Shown here piece by piece: positions 1 through 8,355 of a stretch of 64,000 nucleotides of DNA. The stretch is from positions 124,001-188,000 of the forward strand of contig NZ_SSOC01000005.1 in assembly GCF_004801295.1 (NCBI RefSeq), written 5' to 3'. The DNA is from Pseudothauera nasutitermitis (GTDB taxonomy: Bacteria > Pseudomonadota > Gammaproteobacteria > Burkholderiales > Rhodocyclaceae). Under the pieces are notes generated by a model. That model saw only the letters and a program-made list of their open reading frames with translations. It did not search any database and was not told the DNA's origin. Position 1 is the stretch's first letter, and each line of letters opens with the position of its first letter. Made by a program: the position numbers and the translations under genes.

Positions 1-785
1 TCCTCTCGCGCTACGCCGGGCGCCTGCCGCTCACCGTGCTGCGCACCGGGCGGCGCGGCAAGAACCTCGCCCTGAACCTGGGCCTGCAGCACGCCAGCGG
101 CGATCTGGTCGTGTTCACCGACGACGACGCCCCGCCCGCGCCGGACTGGCTGGCCGCGCTGTGCCGCTGCGCCGCAGAGCAGCCGGACTACGACATCTTC
201 GGCGGGCGCATCGAGGCGCTGTGGCCCCACGAGCCGCCGGAATGGATCGGCCGCCTGGTCAACCTGGGCGCCACCTTCGCCATCACCCCGGCCGGACTGG
301 CCAGCGGACCGATCCCCGCCGCACAGGCCTGGGGCGCCAACATGGCCATCCGCCGGCGCGTGTTCGACCAGGGCCAGCGCTTCGACGAGGGCGTCGGCCC
401 GGCCGCCGGCAACTACGTGATGGGCAGCGAGGTGGAATTCACCGGCCGCCTGGAGCGCCTGGGCCACCGCGCGTGGTTCTGCGCGCAGGCGCGCGTAGGC
501 CATTTCATCCGCCCGCACCAGCTGTCGCGCGAATGGATCGTCGGGCGCGCCTACCGCCTCGGCCGCCACATGTTCCACCAGGAGCGCCCGGCCTTGCGCG
601 CCGATGAGCGTCTGCTGCTCGGCGCGCCGCGCTGGAAGTACCGCCGCCTCCTCGACGAACAGCTGCGCCGCCTGCTTGCCCGCCTGCGCCGCGACCACGA
701 CGCCGCGTTCACCGCCGACTGGGAAGCTGCCCTGCTGCGCGGCTATCTCCACGAAGCCCGCCAAGCCACGCGGAGCGCGCCATGA
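1..785 (+). CDS. Glycosyltransferase family 2, 5'-truncated by the window edge
   Basis: The reading frame is open from base 3, so the N-terminus lies outside the window; about 260 residues remain. The retained part has the GT2 signature: an RGKNLALNLG stretch typical of the nucleotide-binding half, a TDDDA metal-binding DXD-type motif near residue 40 of the visible part, and a GANMAIRR segment before the acceptor-binding half. It probably transfers a sugar from a nucleotide sugar in the cytoplasm during exopolysaccharide assembly. Its stop overlaps the start of the next gene by four bases (ATGA), so the two are translationally coupled. The substrate cannot be deduced. Confidence 0.85.
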   Translation, partial: LSRYAGRLPLTVLRTGRRGKNLALNLGLQHASGDLVVFTDDDAPPAPDWLAALCRCAAEQPDYDIFGGRIEALWPHEPPEWIGRLVNLGATFAITPAGLASGPIPAAQAWGANMAIRRRVFDQGQRFDEGVGPAAGNYVMGSEVEFTGRLERLGHRAWFCAQARVGHFIRPHQLSREWIVGRAYRLGRHMFHQERPALRADERLLLGAPRWKYRRLLDEQLRRLLARLRRDHDAAFTADWEAALLRGYLHEARQATRSAP

Positions 786-1969
786 AGATCGCCCTGCTGT
801 GTTCCGGCCTGGGCCACGTGGCGCGCGGCCACGAAGTCTTCGCGCGCGGCCTGTTCGATCTGCTGCGCGGCGAGGTGGACATCACCTTGTTCAAGGGCGG
901 CGGCGAGCCCGCCGAACGCGAGGTGGTGGTCGCCAACCTGCCGCGCCGCGCGGCCTGCCTAGAGCGCATCCACTTTACCGGCTCGCCGCACTGGGCCGAG
1001 GCCATCCGCGAACAGGAACGCTGCCGCATCGAGGCGCTCACCTTCGCCTACGCCGCGCTGCGCCCGCTGCTCGAAGGCGGCTACGACATCCTGCACTGCC
1101 TGGAGCGCGAGGTCTGCGAGGTGCTGTACGCCCACCGCCACCTGTTCGCCCGCGTGCCGCGCATCGTGTTCTCCAACGGCGGGGCCATCCCCGCCCGCAG
1201 CCTGCCGCCCTGCGACCACGTGCAGGAGCACAGCGCCTGGAACCTGCGCCAGAGCGCGCGCGGCAAGGCCTTCCTGATCCCCCACGGCGTAGACCCGCAG
1301 CGTTTCCACCCCGGCGTGCCGGCGGGCGATTTCCGCACGCGCCACGGCATTCCCGCCGACGCGCCGGTGGCGATCAGCGTGGGCACCCTCTGCTACTGGC
1401 ACAAGCGCACCGACCACGTGATCCGCGAAGTCGCCGCGCTGCCCGGCTGGCACCTGATCGCCGCCGGCCAGGAAAACGAGGACAGCCCGGCGATCAAGGC
1501 CCTGGCGGAAAGGCTGATGCCGGGGCGCGCGCACTTCGTCACCCTGGCCCACGAGGACCTGCCGCAGGCCTACGCCGCCGCCGACGTATTCGTGCTCGGC
1601 TCGCTGTTCGAGACCTTCGGCATCGCCTACATCGAGGCGCTGGCGATGGGCCTGCCGGTGTTCTGCACCCGGCACCCCAACCAGCAGGCGATCGTGCAGG
1701 AAGGCGTGTTCCTCGACATGAAGCAGCCCGGCGCGCTCACCGCCGCGCTGCGCGACACCCCCGCCGCGCGCCTGGACGAACTGCGCGCGCGCGGGCCGCA
1801 GATCGTCCAGCGCGACTACGACCTGCGCGTGCTGCGCGCGCAGTACCTGCAACACTACCGGCGCATTGCCGCCACGCCCGCGCAACTGCCGGCCTGGACG
1901 CTGCGCCGGCGCATCGCCGCCAACCTGCGCAATCTGCTGGGGCGCGCGGGACGGGTGTTCGGGGTCTGA
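782..1969 (+). CDS. Glycosyltransferase family 4 (GT-B fold)
   Basis: This 395-residue protein has the GT-B architecture. The N-terminal half is an acceptor domain beginning MKIALLCSGLGHVARGHE. The C-terminal half carries VAISVGTLCYWHKRTDHVI and the donor-site region LGSLFETFGIAYIEALAMG with the conserved E-x7-E arrangement (FGIAYIEALAMGLPV). The NGVDP-type sequence PHGVDPQRFHP links the two halves. It likely adds a sugar to a lipid-linked intermediate of the exopolysaccharide. The ATG overlaps the previous stop, and the gene ends facing the long minus-strand polysaccharide operon, from which it is separated by a repeat-filled spacer. Donor and linkage are unknown. Confidence 0.88.
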   Translation: MKIALLCSGLGHVARGHEVFARGLFDLLRGEVDITLFKGGGEPAEREVVVANLPRRAACLERIHFTGSPHWAEAIREQERCRIEALTFAYAALRPLLEGGYDILHCLEREVCEVLYAHRHLFARVPRIVFSNGGAIPARSLPPCDHVQEHSAWNLRQSARGKAFLIPHGVDPQRFHPGVPAGDFRTRHGIPADAPVAISVGTLCYWHKRTDHVIREVAALPGWHLIAAGQENEDSPAIKALAERLMPGRAHFVTLAHEDLPQAYAAADVFVLGSLFETFGIAYIEALAMGLPVFCTRHPNQQAIVQEGVFLDMKQPGALTAALRDTPAARLDELRARGPQIVQRDYDLRVLRAQYLQHYRRIAATPAQLPAWTLRRRIAANLRNLLGRAGRVFGV

Positions 1970-2028
1970 AGCGGGACGGGTTTTCCGGCGCCGTGTATTC
2001 CACGGGGGACTGCGATCCAGCCGGTTCC

Positions 2029-2216
2029 GGCGTTCATGGCACCGCCCGTCGGCTCATACGCGCCCGCCCCTCGGGTTCCCGCGCCGGAAACCGCTCCGCC
2101 GGCCGGGCCGGAACTCGGGCGCTGCGCGCCCTCAGACAGCCGGCCCGGACTTCCCCGGCAAAGCGGCTCCCGGCACGGCGGTCGCAAAATCGCCGACGAG
2201 CAGTGCCATGAACGCC
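2029..2216. repeat. MITE-like element, copy A (~188 bp)
   Basis: The stretch is bounded by a perfect 14-bp inverted repeat: GGCGTTCATGGCAC at 2029-2042 and its complement at 2203-2216. Its interior is GC-rich with short dyads such as CGGGCGCTGCGCGCCC and contains no supportable gene. Reverse-complementing 2432-2617 gives a closely similar sequence along almost the whole length, differing by scattered substitutions and small indels. I see no clear target-site duplication. Confidence 0.75.
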
Positions 2217-2431
2217 TTGCATCGTCGCCCGCGCACGTTGGCGGACCAGGGCAACGGAAAGGCCGGGGCCTGCGTGCGCAGACAGTGTCTGCGCAATCGG
2301 CCACGCCAGGTAGAACTGGCGCATCTGCTCGATGTTGCGTCGAGAAAAGCCACGCCCGAATCGCTGCGTCAGATCTTTTGCCAGACGCTCGATCAACGAT
2401 TCCCAATCGCCGGAATGGCACTACTGCACGT
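2217..2431 (-). pseudogene. Fragment of a DUF1016 (YhcG-type PDDEXK nuclease family) gene
   Basis: Read on the minus strand, this 215-base stretch encodes a peptide running from about ESLIERLAKDLTQRFGRGFS through RRNIEQMRQFYLAWPIAQTL. This matches the DUF1016 N-terminal domain, whose hallmark is L-x3-L-x4-FGRGFS-x2-N-x3-MR-x-FY. The fragment is flanked on both sides by the two inverted MITE-like elements, and the frame runs straight into copy A with no family sequence. The C-terminal PDDEXK nuclease half is absent. It is a gene remnant rather than a functional nuclease; whether insertion of the elements broke the gene or the elements mobilised the fragment is not resolvable here. Confidence 0.7.
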
Positions 2432-2617
2432 GGAGTTCATGGGTATGGACATCGGCGATTTCGCTCCCGCCGCGCCGGGGCGCTCTGCCGGAGAAGTCCG
2501 GGCCAGCTGTCCGAGGGCGCGCAGCGCCCGAGTTCCGGCCCGGCCGGCAGAGCGCCCCCCGGCGCGGGAACCCGAAGGGCGGGAGCGCATGAGCCGAGGG
2601 CCATGCCCATGAACGCC
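2432..2617. repeat. MITE-like element, copy B (~186 bp, inverted relative to copy A)
   Basis: The ends are an imperfect inverted repeat, GGAGTTCATGGGTATGG at 2432-2448 against the complement of 2601-2617, with two mismatches. The interior aligns with the reverse complement of 2029-2216, including the run CGGCCGGGCCGGAACTCGGG. The remaining stretch to the next gene (2618-2701) shows nothing I can name. Confidence 0.75.
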
Positions 2618-2701
2618 CCCTCGGACGACCTCCCACACAGGGCCGCCGTACCGGCGCACACCGGTCCAACCTGGCCGGCGAACGCCTCCGCAGCACGGGG
2701 T

Positions 2702-3688
2702 TCAGCGCCCGCCACCTCCACCCAGCGCCTTCAGACTCGCCGCCAGCCAATACACAGCGGCCCGCCAGCGCAGCGGATCGTGGCGCAAAGCGGTGCGATA
2801 GGCCTGTGCCGCCAGCCGGGGCGAGCCGCCGTGGTAATGGCCGTAGCCGAAATCCATCGCCAGCTTGGTCAGGCGCCGCGCCAGCGCGCGCGGCGCGACG
2901 CGGGTGCCGTCCGGCGCGGCCGCGCCCCATTCGCGCAGCGCGCGCTCGACCACCAAATACTCGTAATTGACCGGCTTGGGCCGGTTGGTCAGGCTGCCGG
3001 GCACGGCGCGGTAGAAGGAATACACCCCGGCCAGCTGGTCGATGCGGCACAGGCGCGAGGCGCACAGCCAGTAATGGTAGTCCTCGCCGTTCTTCAGTTC
3101 CGGGTCGAAGCCGCCCACGGCCTCGGCGATCTCGCGGCGGATCATCACCGTGGAGGTATGCACGATGCAGTCGAGCAGCAGTTGTGGATAGATCCAGCCG
3201 GAACGCGCCGCGTTGATCCCGCCGTCCACCACCTGCGGACGCGGCGGCGGACGATAGCCGCCGTCGGCGTCCGGCCGCCACACCAGCCAGCGGTGATACA
3301 CCAGCCCGACTTCCGGGTGCGCGCGCAGGTACGCCACCTGCGCCGCCAGCTTGCCGGGGAACCAGCCGTCGTCGGCGTCCAGAAAGCAGATCAGTTCGCC
3401 GCGCGCCGCGCGCAGCCCGGTGTTGCGCGCGGCCGCCACGCCGGCGTTGTCCTGGCGGACGATGCGCACCTCGGGCGCGGCCGCGCGCACCAGTTCGGCC
3501 GTGCCGTCCTGCGAGCCGTCGTCGACCAGCACGATCTCCAGCGCCGCGTAGTCCTGCGCGCGCACGCTGGCGATGGCCTCCAGCACGTAATCGGCGGCGT
3601 TGTAGGCGGGGATCACCACCGACACCAACGGCAGGCCGGCGGCGGCCGTGCCGCGCGGTGCATCGGCGGGCAGATCGGCGGCGTTCAC
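2702..3688 (-). CDS. Glycosyltransferase family 2
   Basis: I start this gene at the GTG at 3688, which overlaps the upstream stop (GTGA) and leaves a normal GT2 N-terminus a few residues before PLVSVVIPAYNAADYVLEA; longer versions of the frame run into the upstream gene. The 328-residue product has LVDDGSQDGT, the acceptor-side GVAAARNTGLRAARGE and the DXD-type motif FLDADDGW, so it is an inverting A-fold transferase with the catalytic metal site intact. It is the last gene of the long minus-strand exopolysaccharide operon. The C-terminus lacks membrane helices, so it probably acts at the inner face of the membrane. Donor unknown. Confidence 0.87.
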   Translation of the reverse strand: MNAADLPADAPRGTAAAGLPLVSVVIPAYNAADYVLEAIASVRAQDYAALEIVLVDDGSQDGTAELVRAAAPEVRIVRQDNAGVAAARNTGLRAARGELICFLDADDGWFPGKLAAQVAYLRAHPEVGLVYHRWLVWRPDADGGYRPPPRPQVVDGGINAARSGWIYPQLLLDCIVHTSTVMIRREIAEAVGGFDPELKNGEDYHYWLCASRLCRIDQLAGVYSFYRAVPGSLTNRPKPVNYEYLVVERALREWGAAAPDGTRVAPRALARRLTKLAMDFGYGHYHGGSPRLAAQAYRTALRHDPLRWRAAVYWLAASLKALGGGGGR

Positions 3689-4656
3689 CGTTCCGGCTCC
3701 ATGCCGCCGGACGGGCGCAGCGCCGCCAGCGGCAGCTTGGCGAGCGCCAGCAGGTTGCGCGCGCGCCGGCCGAAACGCAGCGCCTGCGCGTGGCGGCGCG
3801 CGGCCTCGCCCAGGCGGCGGTGCTGGCGGCAGCGCCAGCCCCAGTCGAACAGCACGCCGGCCATGTGGTCGCGGATGCACGCGCGCTCCGCGTCCGCCAG
3901 GCCGGGATAGTCCAGCATCAGGCGGTAGGCGGCCAGTTGCATGGGCGCATGCTCGGCGGCACTGGCCGAGGATTCGAAAGAGATGTTGGCGTCGTGCAGG
4001 CGGTAGCGGATGTGCTCGCCCGGCAGGCAGGCCGCCGGCCAGCGCCGCGCCAGGCGCACCCAGAACTCGTAGTCCTCGGCGATGCGCAGTTGCTCGTCCA
4101 TCCGTTCGCGCGCGGCCTCGCGGCGCAGCACCACCGAGGACAGGTTGAAGTAGCAGCCGTGCTCCAGCAGATGGGCGAACCAGCCGGGGCCGTAGCCGCG
4201 CACGCCGCCGGCCTCGAAGGCCAGTGGGGCCTGCGCCAGCTTGCGCTCGAAGTTGGGGCCCATGTAGTCCACCGCCACGCCGTCCTGCTCATAGCGCGCG
4301 CGGCCGAACACCAGCCCGAGTTGCGCATGCGCGGCGAACGCGGCGGCGGCGGCGGCCAGGTGGCCGGGCAGGTAAGCGTCGTCGGAATCCAGCAGGGCCA
4401 CCAGTTCGCCATCGGCGGCCAGCATGCCGGTGTTGCGCGCGCCGGCCGGGCCCTTGGCGCGCGCGTTGGCGAGCACGCGCACGGGTTTGCCGGCATACGC
4501 CTCGGCCAGCCATTCGAGCGTGCCGTCGGTGGACCCGTCATCGACCACGATCACTTCGACCTCCAGCCCCGGCTCGCCCTGCGCGAGCGCCGAGTCGATG
4601 GCCTCGCCGAGCAGGTGGCGGCGGTTGAAGGTGGGGATGACGACGGAGATCTTCAT
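3685..4656 (-). CDS. Glycosyltransferase family 2
   Basis: This 323-residue protein opens with MKISVVIPTFNRRHLLGEAI and carries VVDDGSTDGT, GPAGARNTGM and LLDSDDAYLP (the metal-binding DSD motif), all standard for GT-A family 2 enzymes. A C-terminal helical extension rich in Arg and Ala follows the catalytic domain. Its ATG overlaps the stop of the upstream deacetylase gene, and its own stop overlaps the next glycosyltransferase, so three genes are coupled. It probably adds a side-chain or backbone sugar in the XrtA-associated polysaccharide. Confidence 0.87.
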   Translation of the reverse strand: MKISVVIPTFNRRHLLGEAIDSALAQGEPGLEVEVIVVDDGSTDGTLEWLAEAYAGKPVRVLANARAKGPAGARNTGMLAADGELVALLDSDDAYLPGHLAAAAAAFAAHAQLGLVFGRARYEQDGVAVDYMGPNFERKLAQAPLAFEAGGVRGYGPGWFAHLLEHGCYFNLSSVVLRREAARERMDEQLRIAEDYEFWVRLARRWPAACLPGEHIRYRLHDANISFESSASAAEHAPMQLAAYRLMLDYPGLADAERACIRDHMAGVLFDWGWRCRQHRRLGEAARRHAQALRFGRRARNLLALAKLPLAALRPSGGMEPER

Positions 4657-5621
4657 GCGTCCACCGTGACGGGCGCGCGCTGGCGCAGGTTGTCCAGCAT
4701 GCGCAGGCCGAAGCGCCAGCGCGGGCGGTCCCAGGCGGTGAAGCGGGCGAGCTGGAAGAAATCCGCGCCGGCGGCATTCACCCCCGGCCGGGTGGACAGT
4801 GCGGCGTCGAAGCCCAGTTCGCGCACCATGTCCACGTGCGCGCGGCGGTAGTCCGCGCCGGGTTTGCCGTTGGGGTAGGCGAACAGCGCCACGCGCTCGC
4901 CCAGGATGTTCTCCAGCAACGCGCGGCCCTCGGCGATTTCGCGGCGCGCTTCGTCCGCATCGGTGCGTGCGAGGATGGGATGGGTGAGCGTATGCGCGCC
5001 GACGTCCATGCCGGCGGCACGCAGCGTGCGCAACTGGGTGCTGGTGAGCATCAGGTCGGTGGGCAGGTCGGCACCGCAACGCCCGGCCACGCGCTGCACC
5101 ACGGCCGCGCGCTCGGGCGGCGGCAGGTGCTTCACCGCCGGGATCAGCCGGGCGAGCGCGGCGCGGCGGGCTTCCACGCCGTCCAGCGGCAATTCGGGCA
5201 GGTCGGCGATGCCGGCATCCAGCGCGGTCAGCCGGGTGGCGCGCACGGCCTCGATCAGCGTGTCGTTCCACATGCGCCCGCCGTCCAGGAAGCCGCTGGC
5301 GATGAAGAAGGTGGCGTGCAGGCCGTGGCGGCGCAGCAGCGGCACGGCCTGCAGCAGGTTGTCGGCGTAGCCGTCGTCGAAGGTGATCGCCGCGGCGCGC
5401 GCCGGCAGGCGGCCTGCGCGCAGGCGGACGAGCGCGTCGGCGAGCGGCAGCACGTTGAACCACTGGCGCAGCCAGCCGAGCAGCGCGTCGAAGCGGCGCA
5501 CGTCGGGTTCGTCGGGGAACAGCGGGTCCGGCGCGGCCAGCACGCGGTGGAAGATCAGGATGCTGAGCGCGCCGCCCGGTCCCGGCGGCGCGGCCAGGCG
5601 CATCGCCAGGCGCAGGCTCAT
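4653..5621 (-). CDS. Polysaccharide deacetylase (NodB-homology, CE4)
   Basis: The 322-residue product has the CE4 motifs in order: ILIFHRV near the N-terminus, ITFDDGYADN (motif 1, with the catalytic Asp pair), HTLTHPIL (motif 2, metal-binding His residues) and a later AYPNGKPG segment. It would remove N-acetyl groups from hexosamines of the polymer or its precursor. This is the second deacetylase in the operon; unlike the one at 17.9 kb it lacks the DUF3473 tail. No convincing signal peptide is visible, so location is uncertain. Both ends overlap neighbours by four bases. Confidence 0.88.
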   Translation of the reverse strand: MSLRLAMRLAAPPGPGGALSILIFHRVLAAPDPLFPDEPDVRRFDALLGWLRQWFNVLPLADALVRLRAGRLPARAAAITFDDGYADNLLQAVPLLRRHGLHATFFIASGFLDGGRMWNDTLIEAVRATRLTALDAGIADLPELPLDGVEARRAALARLIPAVKHLPPPERAAVVQRVAGRCGADLPTDLMLTSTQLRTLRAAGMDVGAHTLTHPILARTDADEARREIAEGRALLENILGERVALFAYPNGKPGADYRRAHVDMVRELGFDAALSTRPGVNAAGADFFQLARFTAWDRPRWRFGLRMLDNLRQRAPVTVDA

Positions 5622-6958
5622 GAGGTACGGCTCCGCGCTGCCGTGCCGGCCGGAGAAGCGGGGGCCGGGGGCACGCGCCGGCGCAGGCCGGCGTATTCGA
5701 GCAGCGTGCCCGGCGGGTCGCGCTCCCAGCCGCGCGTTTCCACCCAGCGGCGCGCCAGCACCACCATCACCAGCATGTTGTAGGGCAGGTCGAAGTACGA
5801 CAGGCTGAGGAAGGCGCCGCCCGCGGCGAAGCCGATCAGCGCCACCTGCACCATCGCGCCCAGGTCGGCGGCCCAGCGCGCCTGCGGCAGGTCGCGCGCG
5901 TTGCGGCGCAGCCAGCTCGCGCTGCGGTAGGTGGACAGCCACATCGCCAGATACAGGAACAGCCCGCCGAAGCCGTGATTGCCGAGGATCTGGAAGTAGA
6001 TGCTGTGCGCGGCGATGACGAAGTTGTTGTAGGTGCCGTACAGATCGAAGAAGTGCTGGTGCTGATAGCTCATGCCGCCGCCGAAGAAATGCGCGCGCGC
6101 CACCTCGAAGGCGACGATCCAGCCGTTGATGCGGCCCATCGCCGATTCGTCCTCCTGGTACTCGGAGATGGTCGCCATGCGGTCCCACCACTCCTGCGGC
6201 ATCATCGGCAGCATGATGAGCGCGACGAAGGCGATCAGCACGCCCATCAGCCCCTTCTTCTCACTGCGCCACCAGAACACCGCGCCCATGGCGATCATCG
6301 CCAGCAAGGCGCCGCGCGAATGCGAGCCGGCCGCCGCCGCCGCGCACAGCAGCATGGTCAGTGTGAGGCCGTGGCGCAGCCAGCGCGACTGCGCCTGCAT
6401 CTGCAGGAAGTGCAGCAGCGGAATGGTGACGATGAGCGCCAGCGCGAAGGCGTTGTTGTCGTAGATGAAGGAGTCGATCGGCCCCCACACGCGATGGCTG
6501 CCGCCGGTGAGCACGGTGAACAGCCCGCCCTTGAGGCCCAGCAAAGCCAGCGAGCCGACGGTGACCCAGGCGAAGGCCATGATGTGGTGGCGGTTGTCGA
6601 GCAGCATCAGGGCGACGAAGGTCATCAGGTAGATCTTCATCACCTTGTCCCACTGCGGGTAGTCGCCCACCGGGTCCACGCCGAACAGCCAGGACAGCGT
6701 GACCCACACCGCGAAGGCGAGGAACCACCACACCGGCGCGCCCTTGAAGGGATGGCTGCGCTCGCGGGTGAACAGCAGGCCGATCAGCGTGACCAGCGCG
6801 GCCACCATGGCCACCGGCGCGGTGTAGGCGATGCCCCAGGCGTAGCGGTGCGGATTCATGATGCTCAGCCAGGTCCACAGCATCACGCCGATCCACGGCC
6901 GGCGCAGCGCCAGCAGCGCGGCGACGGCGACGATGGCGAGGATCAGCAGATCGCGCAT
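5618..6958 (-). CDS. O-antigen ligase/polymerase-like membrane protein, exosortase A-associated (TIGR03097-type)
   Basis: This 446-residue protein is almost entirely hydrophobic helices, roughly ten to twelve, with a periplasmic loop rich in aromatic and His residues around YQHQHFFDLYGTYNNF. This matches the Wzy/WaaL superfamily. The N-terminus with ALLALRRPWIGVMLWTWLS and the MNPHRYAWG segment resembles the exosortase A-associated putative O-glycosylation ligase family. It would polymerise repeat units or transfer glycan in the periplasm. The family assignment is from memory of the signature; polymerase and ligase roles cannot be separated by sequence. It lies between the deacetylase and the CoA-ligase-like gene. 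Confidence 0.85.
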   Translation of the reverse strand: MRDLLILAIVAVAALLALRRPWIGVMLWTWLSIMNPHRYAWGIAYTAPVAMVAALVTLIGLLFTRERSHPFKGAPVWWFLAFAVWVTLSWLFGVDPVGDYPQWDKVMKIYLMTFVALMLLDNRHHIMAFAWVTVGSLALLGLKGGLFTVLTGGSHRVWGPIDSFIYDNNAFALALIVTIPLLHFLQMQAQSRWLRHGLTLTMLLCAAAAAGSHSRGALLAMIAMGAVFWWRSEKKGLMGVLIAFVALIMLPMMPQEWWDRMATISEYQEDESAMGRINGWIVAFEVARAHFFGGGMSYQHQHFFDLYGTYNNFVIAAHSIYFQILGNHGFGGLFLYLAMWLSTYRSASWLRRNARDLPQARWAADLGAMVQVALIGFAAGGAFLSLSYFDLPYNMLVMVVLARRWVETRGWERDPPGTLLEYAGLRRRVPPAPASPAGTAARSRTS

Positions 6959-6973
6959 GTCCGCTCCGGCTGC

Positions 6974-8353
6974 TCAGGCGGCCGCTGCGCCGCCGGCGGA
7001 CGGCGCCACCTTGCTGACGATGTAGCGGAACTTGCCGGAGCGTTCGGCGGGAATCTCGCCGACCTCTTCCACCTGCACCGTGACGCCCTGGCCCAGGCGG
7101 CGGCGGAAGCCCTCGTCGATGGCGCGCCGCCCGCTCTCGCCGAAGCCTTCGCCCGGCACCACCAGCACGCGCACCCGATCCAGCGCTTCCTGCACCACCT
7201 TGAAGGCGCGCACGCCGGGCAGATCGCGCAGGATGTAGATCAGCGACAGGCCGTGCATCACCGTGCCGTCGGCGGCCACCACGAAGTCCGTGCTGCGCCC
7301 CTGGATCTCGCGCAGCAGCGGCAGGCCGCGCCCGCAGGCGCAGGGCGCGTCGTCGAGCACGCCGACGTCGCCGGTGCGATAGCGGATGAACGGGAAGTCG
7401 CGCGTGGCCAGATGGGTGACGACGATCTCGCCGGCCTCGCCGTGGGGCAGCACGCGGCCTTCGCCGTCGAGGATTTCCACCACCACGTCCTCGGCGCTCA
7501 GATGCATGCCGCCGGCCGGGCACTGATGGGCAATGAAGCCCGCGTCGCGCCCGCCGTAGCCGTTGGCCACCGGGCAGCCGAACAGGCGTTGCAGGGTTTC
7601 GCGCTGGTGATCGTAGAGGCGTTCCGAGGTGACGAACACCACGCGCACCCCCAGGTCGTCCAGGCGCTGGCCGCGCTGCTCGGCGTGCCGGGCGATCAGG
7701 CACAGCGCCGAAGGATAGCCGAACAGCATGGCCGGGCGGCGCGCGCGGATGCGCGCGACGAATTCGTCCAGGCGCGCGGCGGACATATCGAAGGCCGGCA
7801 GCAGCTCGGTGCGCAGCACGCGGTCGCGCAGCGCGCGCAGGCGATCCTGCGCACCCAGTTCGATGGGCGACCCCCACACGACGATTTCCGGGTCGCCGAT
7901 GTCCACGCCCCACCAGCGCGTCGCCCGCCACTTGGCCGCCACGTCGCGTTCGACGCGTTCGCGGCCGATGTAGAACACCAGCGGCTCGCCGCTGGAACCG
8001 CCGGTGTTAAAGCGCGCCAGCGCGCGCGCGTCGTCGGCACGCAGGGCATCCACGTGCTCGCGCACCAACGCCTTGGTGAGCAAGGGCAAGGCACGCAGGT
8101 CGGCCAGCGTATGCAGTTCGCGCGGATCGAAGCCGATGCGCGCGAACACTTCGCGGTAGTAGGGCACGTGCGTGCCGGCCTGCACCAGCAGGGCGCGCAG
8201 ACGCGCGACGCGCAGCGCCTCGATACGCTCGCGCGGCCACCACTGGGAGTCCTCCAGCGCGCGCCGGGCGCGCACGCTGCCGTGCCCCTTGAGGCGCTCG
8301 TGCAGCGGAAACAGCAGGCCGGAAACCAACCGGGTATACAACGACGCCGACAT
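6974..8353 (-). CDS. Phenylacetate-CoA ligase family (PaaK-like) adenylating enzyme
   Basis: The 459-residue product carries the adenylate-forming P-loop NTGGSSGEPLVFY, the GYGGRDAGFIAHQCPAG region near the active site, and the hinge region FIRYRTGDVG followed by a small C-terminal domain. PaaK-type enzymes activate a carboxylic acid as acyl-AMP and then acyl-CoA. In exopolysaccharide loci such proteins are presumed to supply an acyl donor for polymer decoration, but the substrate is unknown. I chose the ATG at 8353 because GGTGAGGAG sits about five bases before it; a GTG at 8359 overlapping the upstream stop is the alternative. Confidence 0.82.
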   Translation of the reverse strand: MSASLYTRLVSGLLFPLHERLKGHGSVRARRALEDSQWWPRERIEALRVARLRALLVQAGTHVPYYREVFARIGFDPRELHTLADLRALPLLTKALVREHVDALRADDARALARFNTGGSSGEPLVFYIGRERVERDVAAKWRATRWWGVDIGDPEIVVWGSPIELGAQDRLRALRDRVLRTELLPAFDMSAARLDEFVARIRARRPAMLFGYPSALCLIARHAEQRGQRLDDLGVRVVFVTSERLYDHQRETLQRLFGCPVANGYGGRDAGFIAHQCPAGGMHLSAEDVVVEILDGEGRVLPHGEAGEIVVTHLATRDFPFIRYRTGDVGVLDDAPCACGRGLPLLREIQGRSTDFVVAADGTVMHGLSLIYILRDLPGVRAFKVVQEALDRVRVLVVPGEGFGESGRRAIDEGFRRRLGQGVTVQVEEVGEIPAERSGKFRYIVSKVAPSAGGAAAA

Positions 8354-8355
8354 CC

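Noticed and set aside
604-2211. Long plus-strand open frames overlapping the first two glycosyltransferases
   Set aside because: They translate to Arg/Pro/Ala-rich sequence with no domain, typical of shadows in GC-rich DNA, and overlap genes with clear family motifs.
2036-3910. A 624-codon plus-strand frame across the repeats and the GT2 gene
   Set aside because: It reads through both MITE-like elements and antisense to a real glycosyltransferase; no domain is recognisable.
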